Below, one piece after another: positions 35,201 to 42,334 of a DNA stretch of 64,000 bases. Position 1 is the stretch's first letter, and each line of letters starts with the position of its first letter. The translations under genes and the position numbers were made by a program. The stretch spans positions 62,001-126,000 of the forward strand of contig NZ_PDUD01000031.1 of NCBI RefSeq assembly GCF_002646595.1, read 5' to 3'. The DNA is from Flavilitoribacter nigricans DSM 23189 = NBRC 102662. Lineage in GTDB: Bacteria > Bacteroidota > Bacteroidia > Chitinophagales > Saprospiraceae. The notes under the pieces were generated by a model. The model searched no databases. It was not told the DNA's origin and saw nothing but the letters and a program-made list of their open reading frames with translations.

Positions 35201-35888
35201 CCCGGATCGCCGCCATGACCTGATTGAGACTCACGCCGGCGGCCCGCATGGCGTCCGGATCCACGTCCACCTGGTATTCTTTGACAAAACCGCCGATGGA
35301 AGCCACCTCCGACACTCCGGAAGCCGAAGACAGTCCGTAACGAACGTAAAAATCCTGAATGGAGCGTAGTTCGTGCAGATCCCAGCCACCGGTCGGTTGC
35401 CCGTCCTTATCGCGGCCTTCCAGGGTGTACCAGTAGATCTGCCCGAGTGCCGTGGCATCCGGACCCAACATCGGCGTCACGCCTTCCGGCAGCGTACCGT
35501 TGGGCAGCGCGTTCAGTTTTTCCAGGATCCGGCTCCGGGACCAGTAAAAGTCTATATCTTCTTCGAAAATGAGGTAAATGCTCGAAAAACCGAACATAGA
35601 ATTGGATCGCACACTTTTCACACCGGGAATGCCCAGCAGGGCGGAGGTGAGCGGATAGGTCACCTGGTCTTCCACATCCTGTGGGGACCGACCGTTCCAG
35701 GAAGTAAATACGATCTGCTGGTTTTCACCGATATCGGGAATGGCGTCTACCGCTACGGGATCCCGCGGCAGGTCCTTGATGTTGAAATCAAAGGGTGCCG
35801 TGACCAATCCCCATCCTACAAACAGCAGGAGCAAGAGCCAGACCACCAGCTTATTTTCCAGAAAAAATCGAATCGTGTTATTTAACAT
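32202..35888 (-). CDS. cusA: CusA-type heavy-metal efflux RND pump with extra membrane insert
   Basis: A 1228-residue HME-RND transporter, about 180 longer than E. coli CusA. The signature in TM4, IAIAIGTMVDMGIVLTES (about 421-438), holds the proton-relay Asp430 and Glu437 equivalents. Residues about 525-636, between the sixth and seventh canonical helices, contain an added block with some four hydrophobic segments (such as LLNAGLVVAAVAAGIWL and FLFVAIVAGVLIGLFWVV). A shorter insert with YAVDENGEYLRNEKDEL is in the second porter domain. It should export Cu(I)/Ag(I) or a similar ion using the proton gradient. It is the first of the three pump genes, 339 bases downstream of the HYC_CC_PP gene. 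Confidence 0.93.
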   Translation of the reverse strand: MLNNTIRFFLENKLVVWLLLLLFVGWGLVTAPFDFNIKDLPRDPVAVDAIPDIGENQQIVFTSWNGRSPQDVEDQVTYPLTSALLGIPGVKSVRSNSMFGFSSIYLIFEEDIDFYWSRSRILEKLNALPNGTLPEGVTPMLGPDATALGQIYWYTLEGRDKDGQPTGGWDLHELRSIQDFYVRYGLSSASGVSEVASIGGFVKEYQVDVDPDAMRAAGVSLNQVMAAIRGSNLDIGAQTLEINLAEYFVRGLGYIDNIEDIEESVVAVNNNVPIRVRDVARVNIGPATRRGLLDKSGAEAVGGVVVARYGANPLEVINNVKAKIAELGPGLPSKELADGTVSKVTIVPFYDRTQLINETIGTLQEALSLEVIITIIVVILMLLNVQSSLLVSGTLPVAVLMCFIAMRYFGVDANIVALSGIAIAIGTMVDMGIVLTESMVNRIREAPPGESLLESIYQATVEVASAVITAVATTVISFLPVFTMEAAEGKLFRPLAFTKTFALLAAIVIAIAVIPALAHTVFKFNSKEKNQQWLLNAGLVVAAVAAGIWLDLTLAAMIGIIALFGLFTVSLQDRLSERQLSRIDLIKNILLAALVGFTLARIWMPLGVAQSIGTNFLFVAIVAGVLIGLFWVVIYFYESILRFLLRFKLLFLALVTVIVFAGYNVFLGIGEEFMPSLDEGSFLLMPTSMPHSGVQENLKNLRALDMAVTAIPEVATVVGKAGRVNSPLDPAPLSMYENVILYHSEYKTDAQGHRIRYAVDENGEYLRNEKDELIPDKNGQYFRQWRDHIHSPDDIWNEIVAVTKLPGVTSAPKLQPIETRLVMLQTGMRAPMGIKVQGPDLKTIEDFGLQLEQLLKDVDGVKDAAVFADRIVGKPYLLLDIDRAAIARYGLRIDEVQTYIQTAIGGMPMTTTVEGRERYPVRIRYPREMRDDPEAIKRILISTRTGEQIPLGQLVKIRYEQGPQSIKSEDGFLIGYVLFDREKEFAEVEVVENAQRLIQEQADAGELDIPPGISYRFAGTYEQQLRASKRLSIVLPIALGMIFLILYFQFRSVAITAMVFTGVFVAFSGGFIMIWLYGQDWFFNFDFLGTNMRSLFQMQNINLSVAVWVGFLALFGIATDDGVLVATFLKDSFRRNDPETVPEIRDAVLEGGLRRVRPAMMTTATTILALLPILTSTGRGADIMLPMAIPSFGGMLLQVVTMFTVPVLFSLWKETNLKFKRRRGTSAA

Positions 35889-36227
35889 TGCCGCTTAGAA
35901 TTATACGGTCGAAATCCGATAGCTGTAAACAGGTAGGTACGCTTACCGGCAAATGCTGCCGGTGGAGGAGCAGATCAGTACGGCATGATCCGTTTTTTTG
36001 GATGTAGCACGCCGCCGGTCGATCTACTGTAAGCCAATTTCAACACTTTATTACCTATTCCGTTCGGATCTCTGTTTAGATCAATTGAGGCCCATTCATG
36101 AACTTGGAACTACCCTAAAGGTCTGATCCTGATCCCGGAGACTGCCTATGATCAATCTCCTAGGCTGAAAATACGAAAAGCCCCTTATCCGCAGGCCGGA
36201 TAAGTGGAACTTGCTAACAAGATCGAT
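35889..36227. other. Intergenic region between cusA and the HYC_CC_PP gene
   Basis: 339 bases. An 8-bp hairpin, CTTATCCG-CAGGC-CGGATAAG (36184-36204), lies just after the HYC_CC_PP stop codon and may attenuate or end that transcript. The remainder shows no gene and no clear TAnnTTTG promoter. Confidence 0.5.
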
Positions 36228-36659
36228 CTATAAACGGAAAATCTGAAACTGAATAGTTGGCTCGGTAGGGAGCGGAGGCGGGCGGTAGAATCGTCCGCTG
36301 AGTTGCGCGGGGCTCTGACTGAATACGGAGGCAGTAGTAAAAGCAGCGACCGGAGTAGCTACCAGCGCCTTCCAGACGGGCAGATCCTGCTGCTCCATTT
36401 GCTGCTCCTGGGTGGATTTGAGAAAGTGGGTGCTGTCATTACAGCAATCCCGCTGATCCAGTCCATTGCGCTTACTCTGCTTCTGGTGATGCGGGCAGGC
36501 CGGCGCCGGTGTTTCCTCCGTGGTATGGCAGCTTTGCACCGCAGCAAAAAGAGCGGTATTTTTTAACTCATCCTGACAGAAATGCTGATTGATCACCACC
36601 CCGACCGAACTGGTCAGGAGGCTTAACACCAAGGTGATATGTAGGGCTTTAATCAGCAA
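36228..36659 (-). CDS. HYC_CC_PP-family small exported protein
   Basis: A 143-residue protein with a signal peptide (ALHITLVLSLLTSSVGVVIN). The three marks of the HYC_CC_PP family are present: NQHFC (His-aromatic-Cys), DCCND and RPPPLP near the C-terminus, plus CPHHQKQ. Members are commonly found beside metal-efflux genes in Bacteroidota. Position upstream of cusACB suggests a periplasmic metal-binding or sensing role; this is inference. His and Cys richness would suit soft-metal binding. Confidence 0.7.
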   Translation of the reverse strand: MLIKALHITLVLSLLTSSVGVVINQHFCQDELKNTALFAAVQSCHTTEETPAPACPHHQKQSKRNGLDQRDCCNDSTHFLKSTQEQQMEQQDLPVWKALVATPVAAFTTASVFSQSPAQLSGRFYRPPPLPTEPTIQFQIFRL

Positions 36660-36755
36660 GTTGTAGAAAAGTTAATTGAATTTGAACATAAAAACGCTGC
36701 GAAGATAGGGATAGTTGTGGTTTACCGGGTTTTAAAAAATAATCTTGGGATAACT

Positions 36756-37631
36756 TTAAGAGATAGTTTCCATTTCCATGCTTTCCTGCTCCCTTCCCCG
36801 CACTACGCGTTTACCTTCCATTTTGCCGCGGGTTTCCGTGACGACGGTCGCCTGCCCTTCGTGCTGATCTTTTTCGTAATAAATCACCACCCAGTCCTTT
36901 ACCTTTTGTAGTTCATGGGCCCGGACGGTATTGGAAAACAAGGCCGTAAAGGACCATCCTTCCAGATCCGTATGGAGGATCGGCAGCCACGCCCGGTTCT
37001 CCGGGTTGAAGCGGCGGGGAGCGATCCGCTTGAGTTGTTTGTTTTTTGCTTTGGTGCGATATTCCTCGTCAATCCTGAGCAGGAGTTCCACCGACGGGCG
37101 ATCCGGTCCGGTGCGATGTCCCGGCATACTGGTAGTGGGATCCATACGACGGAAAGGCTGCCGCATCTTACCGGCCAGACTCAAACGCACGGTTTCCAGT
37201 CGTTTTTCGCCGAAGCCTTCCACTTTAGCCAGTCGGCCGTCGTACACGGCCTGTTCCAGTTCCTCGAGGGTTTTGATGTCCAGTTCTTCGACGATACGAT
37301 CGGCCAGTTCGGGTCCGATGCCCGGTACACTTTCGAATAGTTCATCCGGATGCACTTCTCCTTCGAGGCGCTGGAGGATACGGGATTTGCCCGTTTTCGC
37401 GTATTCGATAATGAGGTTGGTCAGCCGTTCGCCGATATGGGGCATATCCAGCAGGGTCTGCTTGTCGGAAAGCGCCAGTTCGGCAATTTCTACCTGGGCT
37501 TCCCGGACCTGGTTCGCTCCGGATCGGTAGGCCTGTACCCGAAAGGTATTAGCGTCCTGTAGTTCGAGCAGGCTGGCAATATGCTCCAGCAGTTGAGCGA
37601 TTTCGTGGTTGTTGGGAAGTTTCTTTATCAT
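36756..37631 (-). CDS. Helix-hairpin-helix protein with PolX-like N-terminal domain only
   Basis: From ATG 37631 (291 residues). Residues 1-150 match the N-terminal 8-kDa and HhH part of family X DNA polymerases: NNHEIAQLLEHIASLLELQ, then two HhH signatures (LLDMPHIGERL, SVPGIGPELADRIVEEL) and a third near VEGFGEKRLETV. The nucleotidyl-transferase and PHP domains of PolX are missing; the C-terminal 130 residues form an unassigned domain (NPENRAWLPILHTDLEGWSFTALFSNT). It probably binds damaged or structured DNA. Similar orphans occur elsewhere in Bacteroidota. The frame extends to 37697, without conserved sequence. Confidence 0.75.
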   Translation of the reverse strand: MIKKLPNNHEIAQLLEHIASLLELQDANTFRVQAYRSGANQVREAQVEIAELALSDKQTLLDMPHIGERLTNLIIEYAKTGKSRILQRLEGEVHPDELFESVPGIGPELADRIVEELDIKTLEELEQAVYDGRLAKVEGFGEKRLETVRLSLAGKMRQPFRRMDPTTSMPGHRTGPDRPSVELLLRIDEEYRTKAKNKQLKRIAPRRFNPENRAWLPILHTDLEGWSFTALFSNTVRAHELQKVKDWVVIYYEKDQHEGQATVVTETRGKMEGKRVVRGREQESMEMETIS

Positions 37632-37938
37632 GGCTGTGGTTTTCGGCCAGATCAACTGGCGGTTGCTGATATGCGCAATGTTTTTTTCTCTGATCATCCA
37701 CCGGCAAGTAATTGGGCCCCGGACTTTCGTGCGGATATCATTCCGCTAACTTCCGGATCAAACGTTTGCCTGCAGTTCGCCGATTATAGATCCATCACCT
37801 CTTAAAACCTTCACAACCTATAGGGATGTTCATATATTTAATTTTCGCTTTGTTCGCCAACTTTTATAGCTCCCGATAATTTACCATTTTTCAATTCCGG
37901 ATACAATTAGCCGGCACCACCGGCGGCCATGATTGTGA
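37632..37938. other. Intergenic region, nothing recognised
   Basis: 307 bases between the HhH gene start and the end of the next minus-strand gene. A 5-bp hairpin (GCCGG-CACCA-CCGGC) lies near 37911-37925, just after the latter's stop codon. No gene or promoter consensus was identified. Confidence 0.4.
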
Positions 37939-38958
37939 TCATCTTCGGGAACGCCGCCGAAAATACCGCCCCAGGATAATCAATACCACCACCAGGGCCG
38001 GCAGGCCGATCAGGAGGCCCATCCAGAACCATTGCACGATACTGATCTGCCGCACCCGGTAGGGATCCGCTTCTTCGTAGGGGATCAATTGTTGCTCCGC
38101 TATCCGGCGACTGGATAATTCATCCACCGCCGCGAAATAGGTTTCGCTCTCCGCAACCAATGCCGCAAAATCAAAGGAACCGACCCGCTCCCCGTAATTG
38201 ATCAGGAGGTTATCCGACGGTAAGGGCGAAAAGTTCTTTTTGCTACCGAAAAGCAGGGCATCGGCGGGAACGGCAGCGAAGTCGATACTGCGCGAAATAC
38301 CGTAGATGTCCTCCAGTTCCAGTCCGTCCATCAACTGTATTTTAAAATCCGCTTTTTCGATCGGCTGCTGCCAGATCCTTCCGGATTCCAGGATGTAGAT
38401 AAAGGCATTATGGGCATCGCTCGCATAACCCGCCGTGATCTTGGCGTCATTCGTATTTACCATGAAATAGACGCTGATCTCCGTTACGGCACGCGGGGGA
38501 AAAACGGATTCCCAAATGTACCAGTTGTCATTATCAAAAGTCTGCGCCTGGGGCTGGGGACTGCGGACCGGTTCGGCGATCACCGGTCGGGGCCGACCAT
38601 CCTGCAGCACTTTCAAACGGTACAGACCGTCGAAGGTGATCTCATTGCGCTCCATCCCCTGGTCGCTATCGTAGATCCCTTCTACCGGATATCCCACCCG
38701 GATGGATATACTATCCGCCGTCGTATTGTACATCTGGTACGTGCCCCTGACCACCGCAAAACCCGGATATAACTGGATCGTGATCGCTTCCCGTTGCATC
38801 TGGATCTTCCGGTAGGCACTGCTGTCTTCCGGAAACAAAAGATTGAAACCACCGCCACCTGCATTCCAAACCCCGGGCTGGGCCGCATTGCCGCAAAACA
38901 AGAGGATTACAAAAAAGGCAGCACCCAGCTGCAAAAACCACCAACCAATTTGTTTCAT
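37939..38958 (-). CDS. Exported protein with C-terminal membrane anchor, function unknown
   Basis: A 339-residue protein. It has an N-terminal signal (LQLGAAFFVILLFCGNAAQ), a beta-rich extracytoplasmic region with a DUF4424-like flavour (ITIQLYPGFAVVRGTYQMYNTT, then FPPRAVTEISVYFMVNT) and one C-terminal membrane helix (WFWMGLLIGLPALVVVLIILG, about 309-330) followed by a basic tail. It would be anchored in the inner membrane facing the periplasm. No catalytic motif is apparent. It is divergent from the AlkC/AlkD-like gene and the two share an 88-base promoter region. Confidence 0.6.
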   Translation of the reverse strand: MKQIGWWFLQLGAAFFVILLFCGNAAQPGVWNAGGGGFNLLFPEDSSAYRKIQMQREAITIQLYPGFAVVRGTYQMYNTTADSISIRVGYPVEGIYDSDQGMERNEITFDGLYRLKVLQDGRPRPVIAEPVRSPQPQAQTFDNDNWYIWESVFPPRAVTEISVYFMVNTNDAKITAGYASDAHNAFIYILESGRIWQQPIEKADFKIQLMDGLELEDIYGISRSIDFAAVPADALLFGSKKNFSPLPSDNLLINYGERVGSFDFAALVAESETYFAAVDELSSRRIAEQQLIPYEEADPYRVRQISIVQWFWMGLLIGLPALVVVLIILGRYFRRRSRR

Positions 38959-38979
38959 ACGATTTGTTTTCTAACTTTG
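38949..38979 (+). promoter_or_regulatory. Bacteroidota-type promoter for the DNA alkylation repair-like gene
   Basis: TTTG (38949-38952), 19-base spacer, TAACTTTG (38972-38979), an exact consensus match. The -33 element overlaps the first codons of the divergent gene, so the two may be mutually exclusive. Confidence 0.65.
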
Positions 38980-39046
38980 GACTATCATTAGCATGTGTTT
39001 TCACCGCTCTGGCCGTTCCCACGGCCGGTAAAATCATCCGATCGAT

Positions 39047-40180
39047 ATGAGTGCCAAAAAACCGGAACCAACGCCGTTTAAACTCAAGGATATCTATTCC
39101 GAAGCATTGATCTCCGGTTATGCCCGCCTGGTGCAGCAGATCCATCCGGAATTCCCGGCTTCCGAATTTCAAGATCTGGTATTTAGTCCGGAATGGCAAA
39201 CTCTGGAACTCAAAGAGCGGATGCGACACATCAGTTCCAGCATGCAGCAAACGCTGCCGCAGGATTATACCGAAGCGGTTTTTATCGTAGTGGAATCTGC
39301 GGAGGCGCTGATCCGGGAACACGGAGAGAAAATGGCCTTCGAGTACGGCTTCCTGGCCGATTTTATCGAACGTTTCGGTCTGGATACGCCCGATCTTTCC
39401 CTGCCCGCACTGGAGCGGATCACCCGATGGACCAGCGCTGAGTTTGCCGTACGCCCCTACCTGCGCGATTACCCGGAGCGCATGTACGCCCAGATGCAGC
39501 GCTGGGCCCGTCATACCAGTCCCTACGTGCGCCGCCTGGCTACGGAAGGGTTTCGCCCCCGGCTGCCCTGGGGTATGGGTATCCCGGTACTCAAAAAGCA
39601 ACCCGAACTGGTGCTGCCGGTACTGGAACAATTGAAGCAGGATCCCGCCGAGACCGTCCGCCGCTCGGTAGCCAACAATTTAAATGATATTTCCAAAGAT
39701 CATCCCGATCTGGTGTTGGAGATCGCCGACCGCTGGCTGGGCCATCATCCGGATACGGACTGGATCGTGCGCCACGCCTGCCGGGGCCTGCTCAAAAAAG
39801 GACATCCCGCCGCTTTGGAGCTTTTCGGCTTTAACCCGGAGCTGTCCACAGTTACCATCTACGACTTCCGGCACGATGATTCCGTAGCGATCGGCCGGCG
39901 GTTCCATTTTGCATTCGGCCTGCGCAACGATGGCCGTCTGGCGAATATGATCCGGCTGGAATACGCCATCGACTACCAAACCCTGAGCGGCAAGATTTCC
40001 AAAAAGGTATTTAAGATCAGTGAATTTGAACTCGCAGCGGGTGCCACGAAAGAATTCAGCAAGCAGCAACGCTTCCAGGACTTCACGACTCGCAAACACT
40101 ATCCCGGCCCCCATAGCTTAAGCATCTTGGTCAACGGGCAGGAACAGATCAGCGGGTCGTTTACTGTACGGCCGGCCTGA
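39047..40180 (+). CDS. DNA alkylation repair protein, AlkC/AlkD-type HEAT repeats
   Basis: A 377-residue protein. Family signatures run through the middle: ASEFQDLVF, then AEFAVRPYLRDYPERMYAQMQRW, SPYVRRLATEGFRPRLPWG and VRRSVANNLNDISKDHPDLV. These are the HEAT-like repeats of the AlkC/AlkD glycosylases, which excise positively charged alkylated bases. Residues 280-377 are an additional immunoglobulin-like beta domain (IRLEYAIDYQTLSGKISKKVF) seen in AlkC relatives. It is transcribed alone from a consensus promoter. Whether it is catalytic or only DNA-binding cannot be decided here. Confidence 0.85.
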   Translation: MSAKKPEPTPFKLKDIYSEALISGYARLVQQIHPEFPASEFQDLVFSPEWQTLELKERMRHISSSMQQTLPQDYTEAVFIVVESAEALIREHGEKMAFEYGFLADFIERFGLDTPDLSLPALERITRWTSAEFAVRPYLRDYPERMYAQMQRWARHTSPYVRRLATEGFRPRLPWGMGIPVLKKQPELVLPVLEQLKQDPAETVRRSVANNLNDISKDHPDLVLEIADRWLGHHPDTDWIVRHACRGLLKKGHPAALELFGFNPELSTVTIYDFRHDDSVAIGRRFHFAFGLRNDGRLANMIRLEYAIDYQTLSGKISKKVFKISEFELAAGATKEFSKQQRFQDFTTRKHYPGPHSLSILVNGQEQISGSFTVRPA

Positions 40181-40221
40181 ATATTGTTTACAATGCTTGC
40201 AATACCGTTTCCAGGATAATA

Positions 40222-41172
40222 TCAGGTTTTAATCAGGTCGATCTTTCCGGACCTCACTTCGAAAACCATCTGTTGTACGGTGATGCCCATCATGATACGA
40301 TCGTCCTGCAGGATCTTCATACAGGCCGCCGCGTGTTCCGGGATCTGGTCGCGCAGCAGTTCCTCCGCACGTTCAAATCTCCCGCAGGAAGTAGCCTGTA
40401 GTTCATTGCCCCCGAACGACTCGTTTTTGATCAGCTTGTAATCATTAGTTACCGCAATAAAATCGGAATCCGGACGGCGAACGGCACTTCTTTTGGGCGT
40501 TCTTTCGATTACCGCCATTTCTGTGGCCTCCGTTCCCGCCAGCAACAGTAGGCAGTCACTGGCGATGGTGGTGGTTTCCAGTTGTCGTTTCGCCTCCACG
40601 TAAGAGTTGGCTCCGGCCAGGACATCGCGCAGCAGAAAAGAAACCGGAGTGGCGATTTCCACCGGATCTTTACTCGACACTGCATTTAGGGTCAGGGAGA
40701 AATACCCGGGTTTTACTCCGGAAAGAGCACCGATAAAACCCGGCCATCCAACCGTTTTAAAAATGACCTGTCCATCTTTAGTGAATTCGAAGATCTTCGA
40801 GTGTTTACTCAACAGGTTGTTGTCTGTCCACCAATCCAGGTTCCGCGCGTGGAGGATCTGGTCTTCGGTGGCCACCGCAAAGGCCGTACATCCCAGATAG
40901 AATTTTAGCGCATCGTAGTATAGATTCGCCAGCAAAACCTCGTCCGGATTATAATCGGAAAGAGCGGCAATGCAATCAATTTCTTCGAGGTATTCTTCAG
41001 CGATCAATTCGTGTTTGTATTCGCCGATCTCCGCAAAGAGGAAATCCGCTCCCGCCAGATCATTCAGGTAACACCCCAACAGTGCGTTGAGCTCCGCTTT
41101 AAAGTCCGCTAAAAACTGCCACCGTTCCCGGGCGGGCAGATCCAGATTGATCGTGATTATTTCCGGTATCAT
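40222..41172 (-). CDS. Acid ceramidase/NAAA-like Ntn hydrolase
   Basis: A 316-residue protein. The N-terminal-nucleophile signature of the acid ceramidase/N-acylethanolamine amidase family is visible: GCTAFAV with Cys95 as nucleophile after self-cleavage, and HARNLDWW with Arg110 and Asp113. A later NDY supplies the conserved Asn. No signal peptide is seen, so it may act in the cytoplasm, unlike the lysosomal enzymes. The substrate could be a ceramide, N-acyl amine, bile-salt-like amide or other amide; sphingolipid-making Bacteroidota make ceramide plausible but unproven. It is convergent with the AlkC/AlkD-like gene. Confidence 0.78.
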   Translation of the reverse strand: MIPEIITINLDLPARERWQFLADFKAELNALLGCYLNDLAGADFLFAEIGEYKHELIAEEYLEEIDCIAALSDYNPDEVLLANLYYDALKFYLGCTAFAVATEDQILHARNLDWWTDNNLLSKHSKIFEFTKDGQVIFKTVGWPGFIGALSGVKPGYFSLTLNAVSSKDPVEIATPVSFLLRDVLAGANSYVEAKRQLETTTIASDCLLLLAGTEATEMAVIERTPKRSAVRRPDSDFIAVTNDYKLIKNESFGGNELQATSCGRFERAEELLRDQIPEHAAACMKILQDDRIMMGITVQQMVFEVRSGKIDLIKT

Positions 41173-41280
41173 GCTGTAGGTAATTACGCCAGGACCATCT
41201 GATCCAGGCTACAGCCTACCAATTCGTTCCTGCAAGGAATAGTTCCCCGATGCCGTATTTGCTGCCATTGCGTTATAACG

Positions 41281-41673
41281 CTATCCAATGATCAGCGAGA
41301 TTACATAGTTCAGGATCGCATGGCGAAAAGGGTAGAACGCAAAGAGCACAAAAAGAATGATCAGGTAGGATTTTAATTTCACCAGCCGTCGCTTCCTGTA
41401 ATTTCTAAGCCAGCGCCACAGCAGGAAAATCAGGGCCGTGAGGAGTGGTACAAACTGATAGATCAGGCGGGAAACCGGTAGTTCTATGATACGGGAGGCG
41501 GTAGACCCCGATCCGAATAAGCTCCAGAAAGTGACCGGAAGAATCAGATACATCATCAGACCCGGCAGCAGTAAGGTAAACACCAGTCGGGGGATTAGAT
41601 GCAGATAGGATATAGGCGTGTGGATAATAGTATCAAAATCCACACGCCCAGAATGCTCTTCCTGACTTTTCAT
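41281..41673 (-). CDS. Small membrane protein, function unknown
   Basis: About 130 residues with three hydrophobic segments (LVFTLLLPGLMMYLILPVTFW, FVPLLTALIFLLW, LIILFVLFAFYPF) and a basic loop (RNYRKRRLVKLK) between the second and third, which suggests orientation. ATG 41673 or GTG 41679 could start it. No family recognised. It lies downstream of the small 41744 gene in the same direction, 70 bases away. Confidence 0.5.
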   Translation of the reverse strand: MKSQEEHSGRVDFDTIIHTPISYLHLIPRLVFTLLLPGLMMYLILPVTFWSLFGSGSTASRIIELPVSRLIYQFVPLLTALIFLLWRWLRNYRKRRLVKLKSYLIILFVLFAFYPFRHAILNYVISLIIG

Positions 41674-41743
41674 ACGCACGGGTAATTTGCAAAAGTGATT
41701 GAATTACCCTTCCGTAAATTGCCATTTGACCACCCTCACCAGC

Positions 41744-42160
41744 TTATTTGATGATTTTCCGGATCGCGTCGGCCGGAATATCCTGAAAGGTCAGGATGTG
41801 AAGATTTTGACCATTGCTGCTGGGGTCCGCTGCGGCTAAAAAATCGATATACCACCGGTGATCCGGAATGCGATCCGTATCGATCACCACAATGCTCCAG
41901 TCATCATAGTACCGGAACAGGTCGGCGGTATTGGGCGTCCCGGAAGGGATCGTACAAAAGATCGCATCAATGTCGGCCAATAGTTTGGTACGAGGCATTT
42001 TTATTCGAAGTCCTTCCCGTTTTATCCGATCAATTCGCTCATCGGGAGTTGCGTGGAGCAACAGGCCGCTCACGGAAACCGGTTCCAGATCTTCAGTGTA
42101 TTCCCGCCCGTCCGGGCCGCGATATTTCAATTTCATCACCAGATAGTTGAAGGTTGGCAC
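41744..42160 (-). CDS. Uncharacterised protein with ADP-ribosyltransferase-like HAT motif; 5' end unclear
   Basis: Starting at GTG 42160 the protein has 138 residues (ATG 42136 is internal). LLLHATPDERIDRIKREGLRI recalls, by eye only, the H-(A/G)-T plus IxxxGL pattern of ADP-ribosyltransferase-fold proteins such as RNA 2'-phosphotransferase or DarT relatives; the motif is at about residues 33-53. The frame stays open upstream without ATG, GTG or TTG back to the stop codon of the TonB receptor gene at 42335, and that stretch also reads like real protein (TGETVYKKIFLDKIICAP). The gene may have lost its start by deletion, use a rare start, or be a remnant. Confidence 0.45.
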   Translation of the reverse strand: MPTFNYLVMKLKYRGPDGREYTEDLEPVSVSGLLLHATPDERIDRIKREGLRIKMPRTKLLADIDAIFCTIPSGTPNTADLFRYYDDWSIVVIDTDRIPDHRWYIDFLAAADPSSNGQNLHILTFQDIPADAIRKIIK

Positions 42161-42334
42161 ACAAAGATAGTGGACCGGAGTCGTTGGTTCCCATTCTTTC
42201 TGCGGCGCACAGATGATCTTATCGAGAAAGATCTTCTTGTATACGGTCTCACCGGTCTGGATAAGGCCAGCAAAGCGGGGCGGAGTAATTCCACTCCCGG
42301 TTTCATACCCAATTGCGGCCGCGCCCCCTTGCCA

